In this document: positions 37,765 through 46,868 of the stretch, piece after piece | Numbering within the stretch: position 1 is the stretch's first letter | Layout: each line of letters begins with the position of its first letter | DNA from: Candidatus Accumulibacter proximus | GTDB taxonomy: Bacteria; Pseudomonadota; Gammaproteobacteria; Burkholderiales; Rhodocyclaceae | DNA length: 64,000 bases | NCBI GenBank assembly: GCA_016709675.1 | Contig: JADJMH010000001.1 | Location: 558,001 to 622,000, forward strand | Reading direction: 5' to 3' | Notes under the pieces: generated by a model | What the model saw: only the letters and a program-made list of their open reading frames with translations | What the model was told of the DNA's origin: nothing | The model's database searches: none | Translations under genes and position numbers: made by a program

Positions 37765-38673
37765 TCAGCGCGACGATTCGGCCAGTTTCTGATAGACAAA
37801 AGCGGTCAGTGCAATCGCAACATCATTGGGCAGACCAGCGAACTGAACACCATGCAAGATCTCGCCGAAGTCGTCCCCGGACACGTAGCGGATAGTCGCG
37901 TCAATTGATGCCAGGAACTCGATCTCCCGGATGTCCACGCGAAACTTGATCGACAGCAGATCGCCCTTGTTCCCGAGCCTGGCCTTGGCCGACAGCATGG
38001 CGCCGCTGACGCTGATGTTGGTCAGCATGGCGGCCGTGGTAACCGTCCTGGTATCGTCCTGGATGGCAACGGCACAGATGATTCTGACCGGCACTCTTTC
38101 GCCGGTTCGCACCATCAAACCGCGTACTTGCGAGGGATAACTGAGATGCAAGTGCGGAAAAGGAATGTTCGACGATCTCAGAACACTCGCGGTAAACGCA
38201 TAGGCATTCCTGCCAGCGAAAAAGCGGACCACGAAAGCCTGCCCTTCGCGCACGAAACAGAGCCTTCCGTCCACTTCCGGCATCGTCACCATAACACTCC
38301 TGCCTTTGAGATAGCCAATCAGCTTGACGTAGTACCTGCTTTCCGCCTGATCAGTCTGTGCCTGGATCTGAAACGGGTCACCGATCGCCAGCTTGATCTC
38401 GTCGAGGGGTACGATCCGCTCGCCAGATGAATCGCTGGAGGCGCCATCTCCAGCATCGCGTCCATCGCGCCGAAAACCGATGTTCGCACTGCCCCCCTGG
38501 CGCTCACGGTACAGCCCCTTTTCAATCAATGCATCGACTTGCGATTGAGTTTCCAGGACGAAGCCCTGCTTCAGCAGAAGATTCCCATGGTTGTCATAAA
38601 CCGCCCATGGGAGAGGCGTCCCGAGACCAATATCGCTTCTCCGCACCGCGATGTGGCGGGTTTCCGGCGTCAT
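37765..38673 (-). CDS. PilZ-domain protein with YcgR-like N-terminal domain
   Basis: Probable cyclic-di-GMP effector of 302 residues. The C-terminal half (about residues 185-295) matches a PilZ domain: RVPVRIICAV near its start, then LTNISVSGAMLSAK, the D/N-x-S-x-x-G signature. The middle (about 95-180) looks like the YcgR flagellar-brake beta domain. The usual RxxxR motif appears as RTGERVPVR. Whether it controls flagella, pili or polysaccharide cannot be said. It is convergent with proB. Confidence 0.78.
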   Translation of the reverse strand: MTPETRHIAVRRSDIGLGTPLPWAVYDNHGNLLLKQGFVLETQSQVDALIEKGLYRERQGGSANIGFRRDGRDAGDGASSDSSGERIVPLDEIKLAIGDPFQIQAQTDQAESRYYVKLIGYLKGRSVMVTMPEVDGRLCFVREGQAFVVRFFAGRNAYAFTASVLRSSNIPFPHLHLSYPSQVRGLMVRTGERVPVRIICAVAIQDDTRTVTTAAMLTNISVSGAMLSAKARLGNKGDLLSIKFRVDIREIEFLASIDATIRYVSGDDFGEILHGVQFAGLPNDVAIALTAFVYQKLAESSR

Positions 38674-39023
38674 TGTCGACCCTGAATTTTATCGTCTGAC
38701 AAAAAACCGAAAGGTCTCCCCGCGCAGCAAATACCTTTTGTCATCACTGCTGCGGCTGCTGAACCAGCATCTCCGGTTTCGACATCCTCCGCTGCGCCCC
38801 GTAGCCGACGACACCGGACCCTGGCCCACTATCCTGGCGGTTAGCAACAGCGGCAACTCTGGACTCCGATTATGATACTCTGGAACCGGCGTCAATACTC
38901 TTTCCCAGGATCACCGCAACGCTGCAGACCCCAAGTTCCTGGTCAAACCATGACATGCTCCATGCTATGCTTCGTCCCTCCCTATACGCTCCCTCTGCAG
39001 GAAGCTCGATTCCAGGCGACAAC
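38674..39023. other. Intergenic region upstream of the PilZ and methyltransferase genes
   Basis: These 350 bases lie between divergent start codons. I see no convincing consensus promoter, hairpin or small ORF with a ribosome binding site in either direction. Confidence 0.4.
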
Positions 39024-39707
39024 ATGAACGATCAGCAGAAGACCTCGGTTCACCTGCCCTTCTCCGATAAGTACACCGATTCGCATTCGCAGGAATACTT
39101 CCAGAAGCACAACGAGAAGAAGCTCTCTGACCGAATGGAACATCGCATGGCGCAGCGTGCCCTGGCCCTTGCCGGGCATCCGTCATCGGTGCTGGACCTA
39201 CCCTGCGGTACGGGACGGTTCTGGTCGATGTTGGCGCAGGATCCGAAGCGAGAGCTGCTGGCCGCCGATTACAGCGAGGCCATGCTGGAGGTCGCCAGAA
39301 AAACGCGTGACCCGGCGTTGGTGGGGCGCTTTCGTTTGCTGCAATGTTCTGCCTTTGAAATCACCCTGCCTGACGACAGCGTCGATTGCATCTTCTCCAT
39401 CCGCCTGATGCATCACATCGGCGAATCGAGCAATCGCGTCGCAATGCTCAGGGAATTCCACCGCGTCAGCCGGGACACTGTCGTGCTGTCACTGTGGGTC
39501 AATGGCAATTACAAGGCTTGGCGCCGTCGCAAGCTGGAAGCTGCGCGCCGGCAACGGGGAGAAAAAAGCGACAACCGTTTCATCGTGCCGCGCGCGCAGT
39601 TTGAACAGGAGTGCCGCCAGGCCGGCTTCGAAGTCGTCGGTCACGTCGACTTTCTGCCACGCCTTTTCATGTGGCGTGCGTATGTGCTGCGCAAGAAATC
39701 GATCTAG
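39024..39707 (+). CDS. Class I SAM-dependent methyltransferase
   Basis: Soluble methyltransferase of 227 residues from the ATG at 39024 (the frame opens at 38955). Motif I is VLDLPCGTGRFW, followed by the acidic post-I residue in LLAADYSEAMLE and motif IV-like DCIFSIRLMHHIGE. The pattern fits the UbiE/Methyltransf_11 class, but the substrate is unknown. The InaA-like kinase follows after 27 bases, so the two probably form a small operon. Confidence 0.82.
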   Translation: MNDQQKTSVHLPFSDKYTDSHSQEYFQKHNEKKLSDRMEHRMAQRALALAGHPSSVLDLPCGTGRFWSMLAQDPKRELLAADYSEAMLEVARKTRDPALVGRFRLLQCSAFEITLPDDSVDCIFSIRLMHHIGESSNRVAMLREFHRVSRDTVVLSLWVNGNYKAWRRRKLEAARRQRGEKSDNRFIVPRAQFEQECRQAGFEVVGHVDFLPRLFMWRAYVLRKKSI

Positions 39708-39734
39708 GCGCCAGCTGGCAACACAGCTACCGGT

Positions 39735-40472
39735 TTGCCGGTGAAAGCGCGCGATCTGTTGCCCGATGAGATGGCGCGCCAGCTGCTGACCGTCAGCGGG
39801 CTCGCGAGCTTTGATGCGCTCTGGTCGCTGCGTGCCGACTGGCACGAAGCCCCGAACGAGCGGCGCGGTGGCTGGAGCGGCGTCAGTCGCCACCAGCTGG
39901 CCGACGGTACCGCCATCTTCGTGAAGCGACAGGAAAACCACCTCTGCCGGACTCTATACCACCCGTTCCGCGGCATCCCGACTTTCTATCGCGAGTATCA
40001 GAACATCCTGCGCCTGCATCGGCATGATATCGGTACGGTTGAGACGCTCTACTATGGCGACAGGCTCGAAACCGCGCACTGGCGTGCCATTCTGGTGACG
40101 CGGGCGCTTGACAGCTTCATGAGCCTCGATGAATGGAACGCCATGGCCGTGCGCCATGAGAAACCGGAGCGCCAATCCTTGATTGCTGCCACTGCCTACG
40201 CCTGCGCTCGGCTCCATCATCATCGCCTGCAGCATAGTTCCCTGTACGGCAAACATGTGTTTGTGCGCCGGACCCCGGGGGTGGGCAGCGCTTATCAGGA
40301 GAGCGATGTGCGCTTCATTGATCTGGAAAAGCTGCGCAAGCGCGTCAGCCTTGAGCGTGTGAGTGCCCATGATCTGGACCAACTGATGCGACACACGAAC
40401 GGCTGGAGTGATGAAGACTGGAGCATGTTCCGTTCCGCCTACCGGCAACGCCTTGCTGCCTTGAAAGGTTAG
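39735..40472 (+). CDS. InaA-family lipopolysaccharide kinase-like protein
   Basis: Protein of 245 residues of the LPS kinase (Kdo/WaaP) clan. It has FVKRQENH (ATP-lysine region), an YREYQNILRL segment, and a catalytic-loop region reading HHHRLQHSSLYGKHVFV rather than HxD, then RFIDLEKLRKR. The lost HRD aspartate and the LYxKHxFV pattern are typical of the InaA branch. Start is either TTG 39735 or GTG 39741. It lies about 4 kb from the main LPS cluster and follows a methyltransferase gene. Confidence 0.78.
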   Translation: MPVKARDLLPDEMARQLLTVSGLASFDALWSLRADWHEAPNERRGGWSGVSRHQLADGTAIFVKRQENHLCRTLYHPFRGIPTFYREYQNILRLHRHDIGTVETLYYGDRLETAHWRAILVTRALDSFMSLDEWNAMAVRHEKPERQSLIAATAYACARLHHHRLQHSSLYGKHVFVRRTPGVGSAYQESDVRFIDLEKLRKRVSLERVSAHDLDQLMRHTNGWSDEDWSMFRSAYRQRLAALKG

Positions 40473-40596
40473 TCGTCAATCCTCGGTCTGGTTGGCGAGT
40501 CTTTCGCGTCCCGATTGATGATGCCGAAGGGAGCCGGCTTGCCGTGTCAGTGCTCCACTCTGGTATTGTCAATACCGCTTGCGCCAATCAGCGCCA

Positions 40597-40983
40597 TCAA
40601 CTCGCACTTCTCGCCCAGACGACCGTGGCGATGCCGGCGAAGGTCATCACAACCGACCCTGCAACATGCGCTGCGACGATAGCCAGAGCCCAGAGAACTC
40701 TCCCCTGTTGGAGCAATGTCGTCAGCTCCGCTGAAAAGGTTGAGAACGTGGTAAGCCCGCCGCAGAAACCAGTAATCACCAGGAGGCGCCATTCCGGCGA
40801 GAGCGCTGCGAACAGGGCGAAGAAAGCAATCGCGAGGCCAATCACGTACGCACCGATCAAATTGGCGACCAGCGTGCCGGGCGGGATGGTCGGGAAGATC
40901 GCGTTGAGCTTGATGCCAAGTTGCCAGCGTAACAAAGAACCCAGCACGGCACCGACGGAGATGGCAAGAATCGATTTCCACAT
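40597..40983 (-). CDS. crcB: Fluoride efflux channel CrcB/Fluc
   Basis: Small dual-topology membrane protein exporting fluoride. The 128-residue product from the ATG at 40983 has four membrane segments, GSLLRWQLG in the first, N in the VANLIGAYVIG helix, and the signature GFCGGLTTFSTFSAE lining the pore. The frame opens at 41061, but the start at MWKSILAISVGA matches the family. I see no fluoride riboswitch upstream. Confidence 0.93.
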   Translation of the reverse strand: MWKSILAISVGAVLGSLLRWQLGIKLNAIFPTIPPGTLVANLIGAYVIGLAIAFFALFAALSPEWRLLVITGFCGGLTTFSTFSAELTTLLQQGRVLWALAIVAAHVAGSVVMTFAGIATVVWARSAS

Positions 40984-41409
40984 ACATCTGCCCTGAGGAC
41001 ATGTCATACGTGTGGGCAGTCTGAGCAAAAAACCTCCAAAGCTCGGCCCGGAACCATACATGCGATTAGCCGGAAACCGGCGATTGACAGAGGATTTCTG
41101 ACTCCCAAAAACTCAATATAACACCGGAACGTGCTTTCTGAATAGTCGCTCCTGGCGCGACAGAGGTTCCCGCCAGAGTGCCAACAGGCCATAGAATCGA
41201 ATGCCGCCTTTGGGCTTGTGCTACGGCCACAAGAAATCGAAATCAGCCACTCCAGACAGCTTGAGAGTAAACTGGATCACTGGCCGGCCAGCGTGCGCCA
41301 ACCCCACCCGCCGCGCCCCCGCAGGACCAATGCGAGTGCCCCTGGCAGCGATCTTCAGGCACGCCTTCGACAGCTCAGAGCACGCGTTCAATTGGCAAAG
41401 GCTTCATCA
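40984..41409. other. Intergenic region between crcB and the acyltransferase gene
   Basis: These 426 bases separate divergent genes. Open frames exist on both strands but none has a credible start with a ribosome binding site or a recognisable product. No consensus promoter or riboswitch was found. Confidence 0.4.
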
Positions 41410-41976
41410 ATGCAGCGGACGATATTCGACACCCCCGTCATCAATTCCTGCATGCACTGGCTGTCCCGGCTGCTGTTGTGGCTGACTGGATGGCACGTCG
41501 AAGGGGTCGCACCGACTGCGCCGAAGTATGTGCTGATTGCAGCACCACATACCAGCAATTGGGATTTCCCTTTGACCATGATGGTATGCTTTGCCTTGCG
41601 GCTGAATATTTGCTGGATGGGAAAAGCGAGCCTCTTCCCTCCCATAGTTGGTGGTGTCGTGGCCTGGCTGGGCGGCATCCCGGTGCATCGAGAGCGCGCA
41701 GGAAATCTGGTGCAGAGCATGGTCAATGCGTTGGACTGCAAGTCCCGAATGGCGATAGTTGTTTCCCCGGAAGGAACGCGAAGTAACGTCATCCATTGGA
41801 AGAGCGGGTTCTACTACATCGCGCTTGGCGCTGATGTTCCTATCGCCCTGGGCTATCTGGATTTCAAGGGCAAGGTGGCTGGCATCGGCCGCCTGCTTCA
41901 GCCGTCAGGCAACATTGCCGCAGATATGGCTGAGATCCGGGGATTCTACGCTGACATCACCGGCAAGAACCCTTAG
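41410..41976 (+). CDS. 1-acylglycerol-3-phosphate O-acyltransferase family protein
   Basis: PlsC-like acyltransferase of 188 residues. The ATG at 41410 gives MQRTIFDTPVINSCMHWLSR; the upstream open frame to 41218 lacks similarity. Key blocks are the HxxxxD motif (APHTSNWDFPL), KASLFPPIVGG, GGIPVHRER and SPEGTRSN. It is shorter than true PlsC (about 245), resembling small stand-alone acyltransferases of unknown acceptor. No signal peptide; one hydrophobic N-terminal stretch. Confidence 0.85.
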   Translation: MQRTIFDTPVINSCMHWLSRLLLWLTGWHVEGVAPTAPKYVLIAAPHTSNWDFPLTMMVCFALRLNICWMGKASLFPPIVGGVVAWLGGIPVHRERAGNLVQSMVNALDCKSRMAIVVSPEGTRSNVIHWKSGFYYIALGADVPIALGYLDFKGKVAGIGRLLQPSGNIAADMAEIRGFYADITGKNP

Positions 41977-42189
41977 TGCCCTGGGGACCAGTTGCCGACA
42001 ATCCGCGGTTCAATGACGCTCGGATGATGCGCCGCAGCAGTGCGCACTCGAGTTCCTCGTTCGCCTGCCGGTCATAGATGTAGCAGCAGGTGTGCACTAG
42101 TTCCTTCCGTGTTCAGCGCGCAATCGACGATACTTCAAACAGAGGTCACAATTGCGCCTTCGCCTTTTGAGCCTCAGCCTCGGCGTAAG

Positions 42190-42258
42190 CAGCGGGCGCC
42201 AAGGCGACTTGATAAGCCGCTGGGCGACCTGCCCCGTCTCTCGGGCGCGAGAGACGGG
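42190..42258 (+). promoter_or_regulatory. Two stacked hairpins upstream of a small ORF
   Basis: CAGCGG (42190-42195) can pair with CCGCTG (42217-42222). Next comes a perfect 11-bp stem, CCCGTCTCTCG (42233-42243) with CGAGAGACGGG (42248-42258) around a GGCG loop. No T run follows, so it is not a standard terminator. It ends 5 bases before the AGGAGG of the small ORF. Confidence 0.5.
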
Positions 42259-42274
42259 TTAACAGGAGGTTGAA

Positions 42275-42475
42275 ATGAAAGTCCTGATGGTAATGGAAGG
42301 CAATCACCGTGCTTTGCGGATCGAACCGGAAGACGAGGAAGGGCGAGCTCTGCTGGCGGCCTACGGCGTGATGGGGACGTACCAGGCGAAGCTTGGAGCT
42401 ACGGCCGGTCTATTAAACGTATCGGCGGCGCCGACTTGCGCGAGCTACGAGAAAGAACCTGCAGAACTCGACTGA
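42275..42475 (+). CDS. Small protein of unknown function (66 residues)
   Basis: A 66-codon ORF with a perfect AGGAGG at 42264-42269, five bases before its ATG. The product starts MKVLMVMEGNHRALRIEPEDEEGRALLAAYG. It is acidic in the middle, with no membrane segment or signal. I do not recognise a family. It is followed by about 290 bases without a clear gene before msbA. The strong ribosome binding site and structured leader are the main arguments that it is translated. Confidence 0.55.
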   Translation: MKVLMVMEGNHRALRIEPEDEEGRALLAAYGVMGTYQAKLGATAGLLNVSAAPTCASYEKEPAELD

Positions 42476-42767
42476 AATCCCTCGGCCGCGAGATACCCGC
42501 CGTGGTCAAGATGGAGGAATAGACGCCTGCCGGTAAATGAGGGTTTGGGCTTCCCTCAAGGGGAAGGGAGCCGGGGTCTATCGCAGACTTGCCACTGTGA
42601 GGGAGCAAGCGTGACCGGAAGTATCTCGGGAGCAGCAAGGGCAGGCCAATCATCGATGACGGCGGGGACTCGGGCCGCACAGTGACGGTCGCCACCCGTG
42701 CGGGAACGACATTCGGGCTGCGTGTTACACTCCCAAGTCAGCCTCTCCCGCCACCGCGCGCCCACGA

Positions 42768-44579
42768 ATGTCAACCGCCAGCAAGCCGACCGTCTTCTCC
42801 CTGAGCATCTATTTCCGCCTGCTCGGCTATCTTCGACCGCTGCTCGGCCTGTTCGCGGTCAGCCTCCTTGGCTACCTGATGTTCGCCTCATCACAACCGA
42901 TGATGGCCGGGATTCTGAAGTACTTCGTTGATGGATTAAGCGCCACCAGCGGCGTCACACAGCAGGCACCTCCCCTGCTTGGCGATCTGCAGCTGGTCTA
43001 CGCGGTACCCCTGCTGCTCGTCATTGTCGTCAGCTGGCAGGGGATTGGCTCTTTCCTCGGAAACTACTATCTGGCCAGAGTCTCTCTGGGCCTCATCGAC
43101 GACTTGCGGCGTGCTCTATTCGACAGCCTGCTGCGGCTGCCGAATGGCTATTTTGACCAGCACAACTCGGGACATCTGATCTCGCGCATCACCTACGACG
43201 TGACCATGGTCACCGGAGCGGCAACCGAGGCAATCAAGGTGGTCATTCGGGAGGGAATGACCATCATCTTCCTGTTCGCCTATCTGCTTTGGATGAACTG
43301 GCAACTCACCCTGTTACTGGTCGCAATCCTGCCCATCATCGGCCTCATGGTGAGCAGTGCAAGCCGCAAGTTTCGCAAACAAAGCAGGAAGATACAGGTC
43401 GCAATGGGCGACCTCACCCATGTCGCCTCGGAGACCATCCAGGGCTACCGGGTAGTGCGCAGTTTCGGTGGCGAGGAATACGAATCGGCACGCTTTCGAG
43501 CAGCAAGCGCCGACAACACGGCCAAGCAGTTGCGCATGGTCAGGACCGCCGCAACCTACACCCCTGCGCTTCAGTTTGTCACCTTCAGCGCGATGGCGGT
43601 GCTGCTCGTCCTCGTTCTCCTGCTACGCGGCGATGCTTCGGCCGGCGACCTGGTGGCTTACATCACTGCGGCTGGAATGCTTCCCAAGCCGATTCGCCAG
43701 CTTTCCGAAGTCAGCGCAACGATTCAGAAGGGGCTGGCGGGCGCCGAGAGCATCTTTGCCCAGCTCGATGAGACGCCAGAACCGGATCATGGCATCATTG
43801 AACGGGATCACGTCAGCGGCCACCTGCAAGTGAAGGAACTTTCCTTCGTCTATCCGGGCAGTACGCAACCGGTCCTGGACAGGGTCAGCTTCGCGGTAAG
43901 GCCCGGGCAAATGCTTGCCCTCGTCGGTCGTTCCGGCAGCGGCAAGTCGACGCTGGCCAGTCTGATTCCCCGCTTCTACAATCACGATTCCGGCCAGATT
44001 CTGATCGACGGCGTCGACGTCGAGGACTACACCTTGCGCAACCTGCGCCGGCACATCGCGCTGGTCACGCAGCAGGTCGTGCTTTTCAACGACACTATCG
44101 CCAGCAACATCGCCTACGGCGACCTGTCCAGGGCGCCGCGGGAGGCGGTCGTAGCAGCGGCAGAAGCGGCCTTTGCCCGCGAGTTCATCGACCGCCTGCC
44201 AGCTGGCTTCGACACTGTGGTTGGCGAGAACGGTGTCATGCTCTCCGGTGGGCAGCGCCAGCGTCTGGCAATTGCCCGTGCACTGCTCAAGGATGCGCCC
44301 ATCCTGATTCTCGACGAGGCGACGTCAGCGCTCGACACAGAATCCGAACGCCATATCCAGAGCGCCCTCGACCGGGTGATGGCCGGACGGACGACACTGG
44401 TCATCGCGCACCGCTTGTCGACCATCGAGAGAGCCGATCTGATCCTGGTCATGGATCATGGACGCATCGTCGAACGGGGCACCCACGCCGGCCTGCTGGC
44501 GGCCAACGGTCACTACACGCGACTGCACGCGATGCAGTTCCGAGAGACAGAGGGCAACGAGGCAGCTACGGCAGGCTGA
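42768..44579 (+). CDS. msbA: Lipid A export ABC transporter MsbA (ATPase/permease)
   Basis: Half-transporter that flips lipid A-core across the inner membrane. The 603-residue product has a six-helix membrane domain (about residues 20-320) and a nucleotide-binding domain (about 350-590). Walker A is GRSGSGKST, the signature LSGGQRQRLAIARAL, Walker B ILILDEATSALD, and the H-loop VIAHRLSTIE. It faces a convergent run of LPS-core genes, which supports MsbA over other ABC exporters. Confidence 0.92.
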   Translation: MSTASKPTVFSLSIYFRLLGYLRPLLGLFAVSLLGYLMFASSQPMMAGILKYFVDGLSATSGVTQQAPPLLGDLQLVYAVPLLLVIVVSWQGIGSFLGNYYLARVSLGLIDDLRRALFDSLLRLPNGYFDQHNSGHLISRITYDVTMVTGAATEAIKVVIREGMTIIFLFAYLLWMNWQLTLLLVAILPIIGLMVSSASRKFRKQSRKIQVAMGDLTHVASETIQGYRVVRSFGGEEYESARFRAASADNTAKQLRMVRTAATYTPALQFVTFSAMAVLLVLVLLLRGDASAGDLVAYITAAGMLPKPIRQLSEVSATIQKGLAGAESIFAQLDETPEPDHGIIERDHVSGHLQVKELSFVYPGSTQPVLDRVSFAVRPGQMLALVGRSGSGKSTLASLIPRFYNHDSGQILIDGVDVEDYTLRNLRRHIALVTQQVVLFNDTIASNIAYGDLSRAPREAVVAAAEAAFAREFIDRLPAGFDTVVGENGVMLSGGQRQRLAIARALLKDAPILILDEATSALDTESERHIQSALDRVMAGRTTLVIAHRLSTIERADLILVMDHGRIVERGTHAGLLAANGHYTRLHAMQFRETEGNEAATAG

Positions 44580-44622
44580 ACCCCCCGGAACAAAACGACC
44601 ACGACCGTCTGGCAGCGGGAAA

Positions 44623-46059
44623 TCAAGCCGCCGGTAGCCGATCGTCGAGCCAACGATGGAGCCTGGACCCGGCCGGCCAGTTGCGCAGCAGGCGTGCCCG
44701 GTCGCGCTGCCAGGCGCGCGCATGGGCAGCCAGCGATCGATGCTGGACGACAGCGTCAAGATCAATGAGCAAGACCTGCCCCGAGTGCCAGAGGAGATTC
44801 GTCGCCTTCATGTCACCATGGCTGATACGCGCCCTGTGCATCGACTCGAACAGATTGAGAATTGCCCGTCCCACTTCGTCGGACGGTTCGCGGTCGGCAG
44901 AAAGGTGGCTCAGCAGATTCGTCCCCGGGCAGAATTCGCTGACCAGCCAGGCGCGCCGGCGCAGCGGCCCAAGGCGTTCCTCGATCAGCGCCAAGGGTGC
45001 CGGCGTCGGAATGCCGAGAAACTGCAACCGGTGCGCTTCGCGCCACGAATGCCAAGCCCGGCTCGGACGCAACGCGCGGCCCAGTGCGTGACTCAAGCTC
45101 TTGAGGTTGTAGCGCTTGATCAGTAGCACGCGGTCGCCGATGACAGCCCTGGCCACCGTGCAGGTCCCACCATCCTTGAACGCAACGCCAGCGCTGATTG
45201 CACCATCAGGTGAAACCAGCACCGATGCGAGTGACTCGGCTTCCCGACGACGAACCACAGAAAAGCGAGTCGCACTGCGCTCGACTGCGAAAAGCGTGCA
45301 GTCACGGACGGTCTTGCTGAGAAAATCCTGCAAACGCCAGGCTCTGACGCGCGCGATCTGTTCGCGCAAGGCGGGCAAGTCAAGCGGCGCACGGCAGGAT
45401 CCGGCCGTATAGGACGACAGCAGTGCTGCCTGTCCATCCCATTCAGTGGGCAATTGCGCTAGCAGAACAGCCAGATTGGCACTCGCACGCGATTGCGTCA
45501 GCGCCTGTCCGCGACTGATGACGCGTACCGAATCACCGTCGATAACGAACAATTGGCCTTCATGGAACAGGAAGTTGCCAAGGTGCAGGTCTTCCTGAAT
45601 CAAGCCCGCGGCGTGCAGACGGCCAAGCACGGCCATTGCTGGGCCCAGTATGGCAAGCGCTTGGCTATCCCCTGACGGGTGAGCAGCGACGCGCGCCCAG
45701 GATTCGGCCGCACTCTCGGCCGGATCAAGAAAGGTCGTCAACAGCGCGTATCCTCCCCCGGCCATCGGCATTGCAGCAACCAGTCCGGGGGTTGGTACGC
45801 CGGCCAGGGCGAGCGCCTCAAGACCCGCCCGTTCCTGCTGCCAGTGCTTTTCGCAGCGACGTCCAACGAAAAGCTTGGCCAAAACCCGACCGCCCTCCAA
45901 CTCCGCCTCGCCAACCAACCGCTTCCCTGGCAGTAACCGCAGCAACCGCAGCATGCTGAGCTGACGTCCGTCAGCGAGCGCCACCCGGAAAGGCAAAGCC
46001 GGATAACGGCCAGCTGCCCGAAGGCTACGAGCAACGGTGAGCGTAGCCAGTGCCATCAT
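44623..46059 (-). CDS. Tandem-domain LPS kinase-like protein (Kdo/WaaP clan)
   Basis: Protein of 478 residues made of two kinase-like halves. The first (about residues 1-225) has the loop LIQEDLHLGNFLFHEGQLFVIDGDS. The second (about 255-470) has ISHGDMKATNLLWHSGQVLLIDLDA. Both keep the catalytic Asp, the Asn, and the metal-binding Asp (DGD, DLD). This suggests phosphorylation of lipopolysaccharide core sugar or lipid. Start is ATG 46059 (GTG 46068 also possible). It is last in a run lpxL-waaG-waaP-kinase-this gene. Confidence 0.82.
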   Translation of the reverse strand: MMALATLTVARSLRAAGRYPALPFRVALADGRQLSMLRLLRLLPGKRLVGEAELEGGRVLAKLFVGRRCEKHWQQERAGLEALALAGVPTPGLVAAMPMAGGGYALLTTFLDPAESAAESWARVAAHPSGDSQALAILGPAMAVLGRLHAAGLIQEDLHLGNFLFHEGQLFVIDGDSVRVISRGQALTQSRASANLAVLLAQLPTEWDGQAALLSSYTAGSCRAPLDLPALREQIARVRAWRLQDFLSKTVRDCTLFAVERSATRFSVVRRREAESLASVLVSPDGAISAGVAFKDGGTCTVARAVIGDRVLLIKRYNLKSLSHALGRALRPSRAWHSWREAHRLQFLGIPTPAPLALIEERLGPLRRRAWLVSEFCPGTNLLSHLSADREPSDEVGRAILNLFESMHRARISHGDMKATNLLWHSGQVLLIDLDAVVQHRSLAAHARAWQRDRARLLRNWPAGSRLHRWLDDRLPAA

Positions 46060-46100
46060 CCGCCACACCGTATTCTGGCTGCCAAGACAGTAAGCCCAAT

Positions 46101-46868
46101 CTACTCTCGTCCATCGAAAAACCTGACGATCCTGCCGATCCTCTTGCGATCCTCATCAGTCACCCGGCTGTGGCGCGCGTAATCCAGATAGAAGCGCAGG
46201 CGCTGACTACGGGACAACCAGTGCCTGGCCAGCTTGTCGAGACAGGCGAGGTCCTTGACGATCCGGTAGTCAAGAACCACGCCGCGGTAGTAACCGCCGC
46301 TTGGGCAGTCGATCAGGTAGACCGTCGGTAAAGCTCCGCCATCGACCAGAAGATTGCGCCATTTCAGATCATTGTGCGCGAAGCGCGCCGTGTGCAGCGT
46401 GCGCGTGATGTTGGCAATCTGTCGCGAGACCTGCACAACCCAATCGCGATCGCGCAGTCGAGGATCCTGGACATGGGTCATCTGCGCGAGATCAATCGTG
46501 CCGGGAATTTCCTCGGTCACCAGCGCGCCGCGGATGAAACCACCGCAACGACGTTCCAGGCCATAGGCGACCACCGTCGCAGTGGGTATTCCCCAGGCCC
46601 GAAAGGCGAGAAGGTTCTGCCATTCGGCACGCACCCGCGGCGGACCGAGCCAGCGGCGCGTGCCGAACCAGCGGCGGAAGCGGTTCTTGCCGGTGCCGCT
46701 GTAGCGCTTAACGTAATAGCGTTTGCCACCGGCATTGACGCGTAGCACCCGGCTCAGTGAATCGTGCGCAATAAGCTCGCCCTCGAGCGAGAACACGCGA
46801 TCAATGTCACCGAACAGGGCTGCAGCCAAGCTCGAGGAGAATTCCGGATTCAGGCGCCAATAGATCAC
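46101..46868 (-). CDS. LPS core kinase-like protein (Kdo/WaaP/InaA clan)
   Basis: Protein of 255 residues in the LPS kinase clan. It has RYYVKRYSGTG (ATP lysine), the catalytic loop ARFAHNDLKWRNLLV and YLIDCPSGG as the metal-site region. The GTG start overlaps the stop of waaP (GTGA), pointing to translational coupling. It probably phosphorylates a heptose or another core sugar; the exact acceptor cannot be read from sequence. Confidence 0.85.
   Translation of the reverse strand: MIYWRLNPEFSSSLAAALFGDIDRVFSLEGELIAHDSLSRVLRVNAGGKRYYVKRYSGTGKNRFRRWFGTRRWLGPPRVRAEWQNLLAFRAWGIPTATVVAYGLERRCGGFIRGALVTEEIPGTIDLAQMTHVQDPRLRDRDWVVQVSRQIANITRTLHTARFAHNDLKWRNLLVDGGALPTVYLIDCPSGGYYRGVVLDYRIVKDLACLDKLARHWLSRSQRLRFYLDYARHSRVTDEDRKRIGRIVRFFDGRE

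Noticed and set aside
40984..41200. Possible fluoride riboswitch in front of crcB
   Set aside because: The GGNGAUGG start and the 3' conserved stretch of the crcB motif are missing.
42397..42522. Degenerate toxin-like frame overlapping the 66-codon ORF (reads IKRIGGADLRELRERT)
   Set aside because: The stretch vaguely recalls phage-type HigB toxins, but there is no start codon in that frame and the rest does not match.
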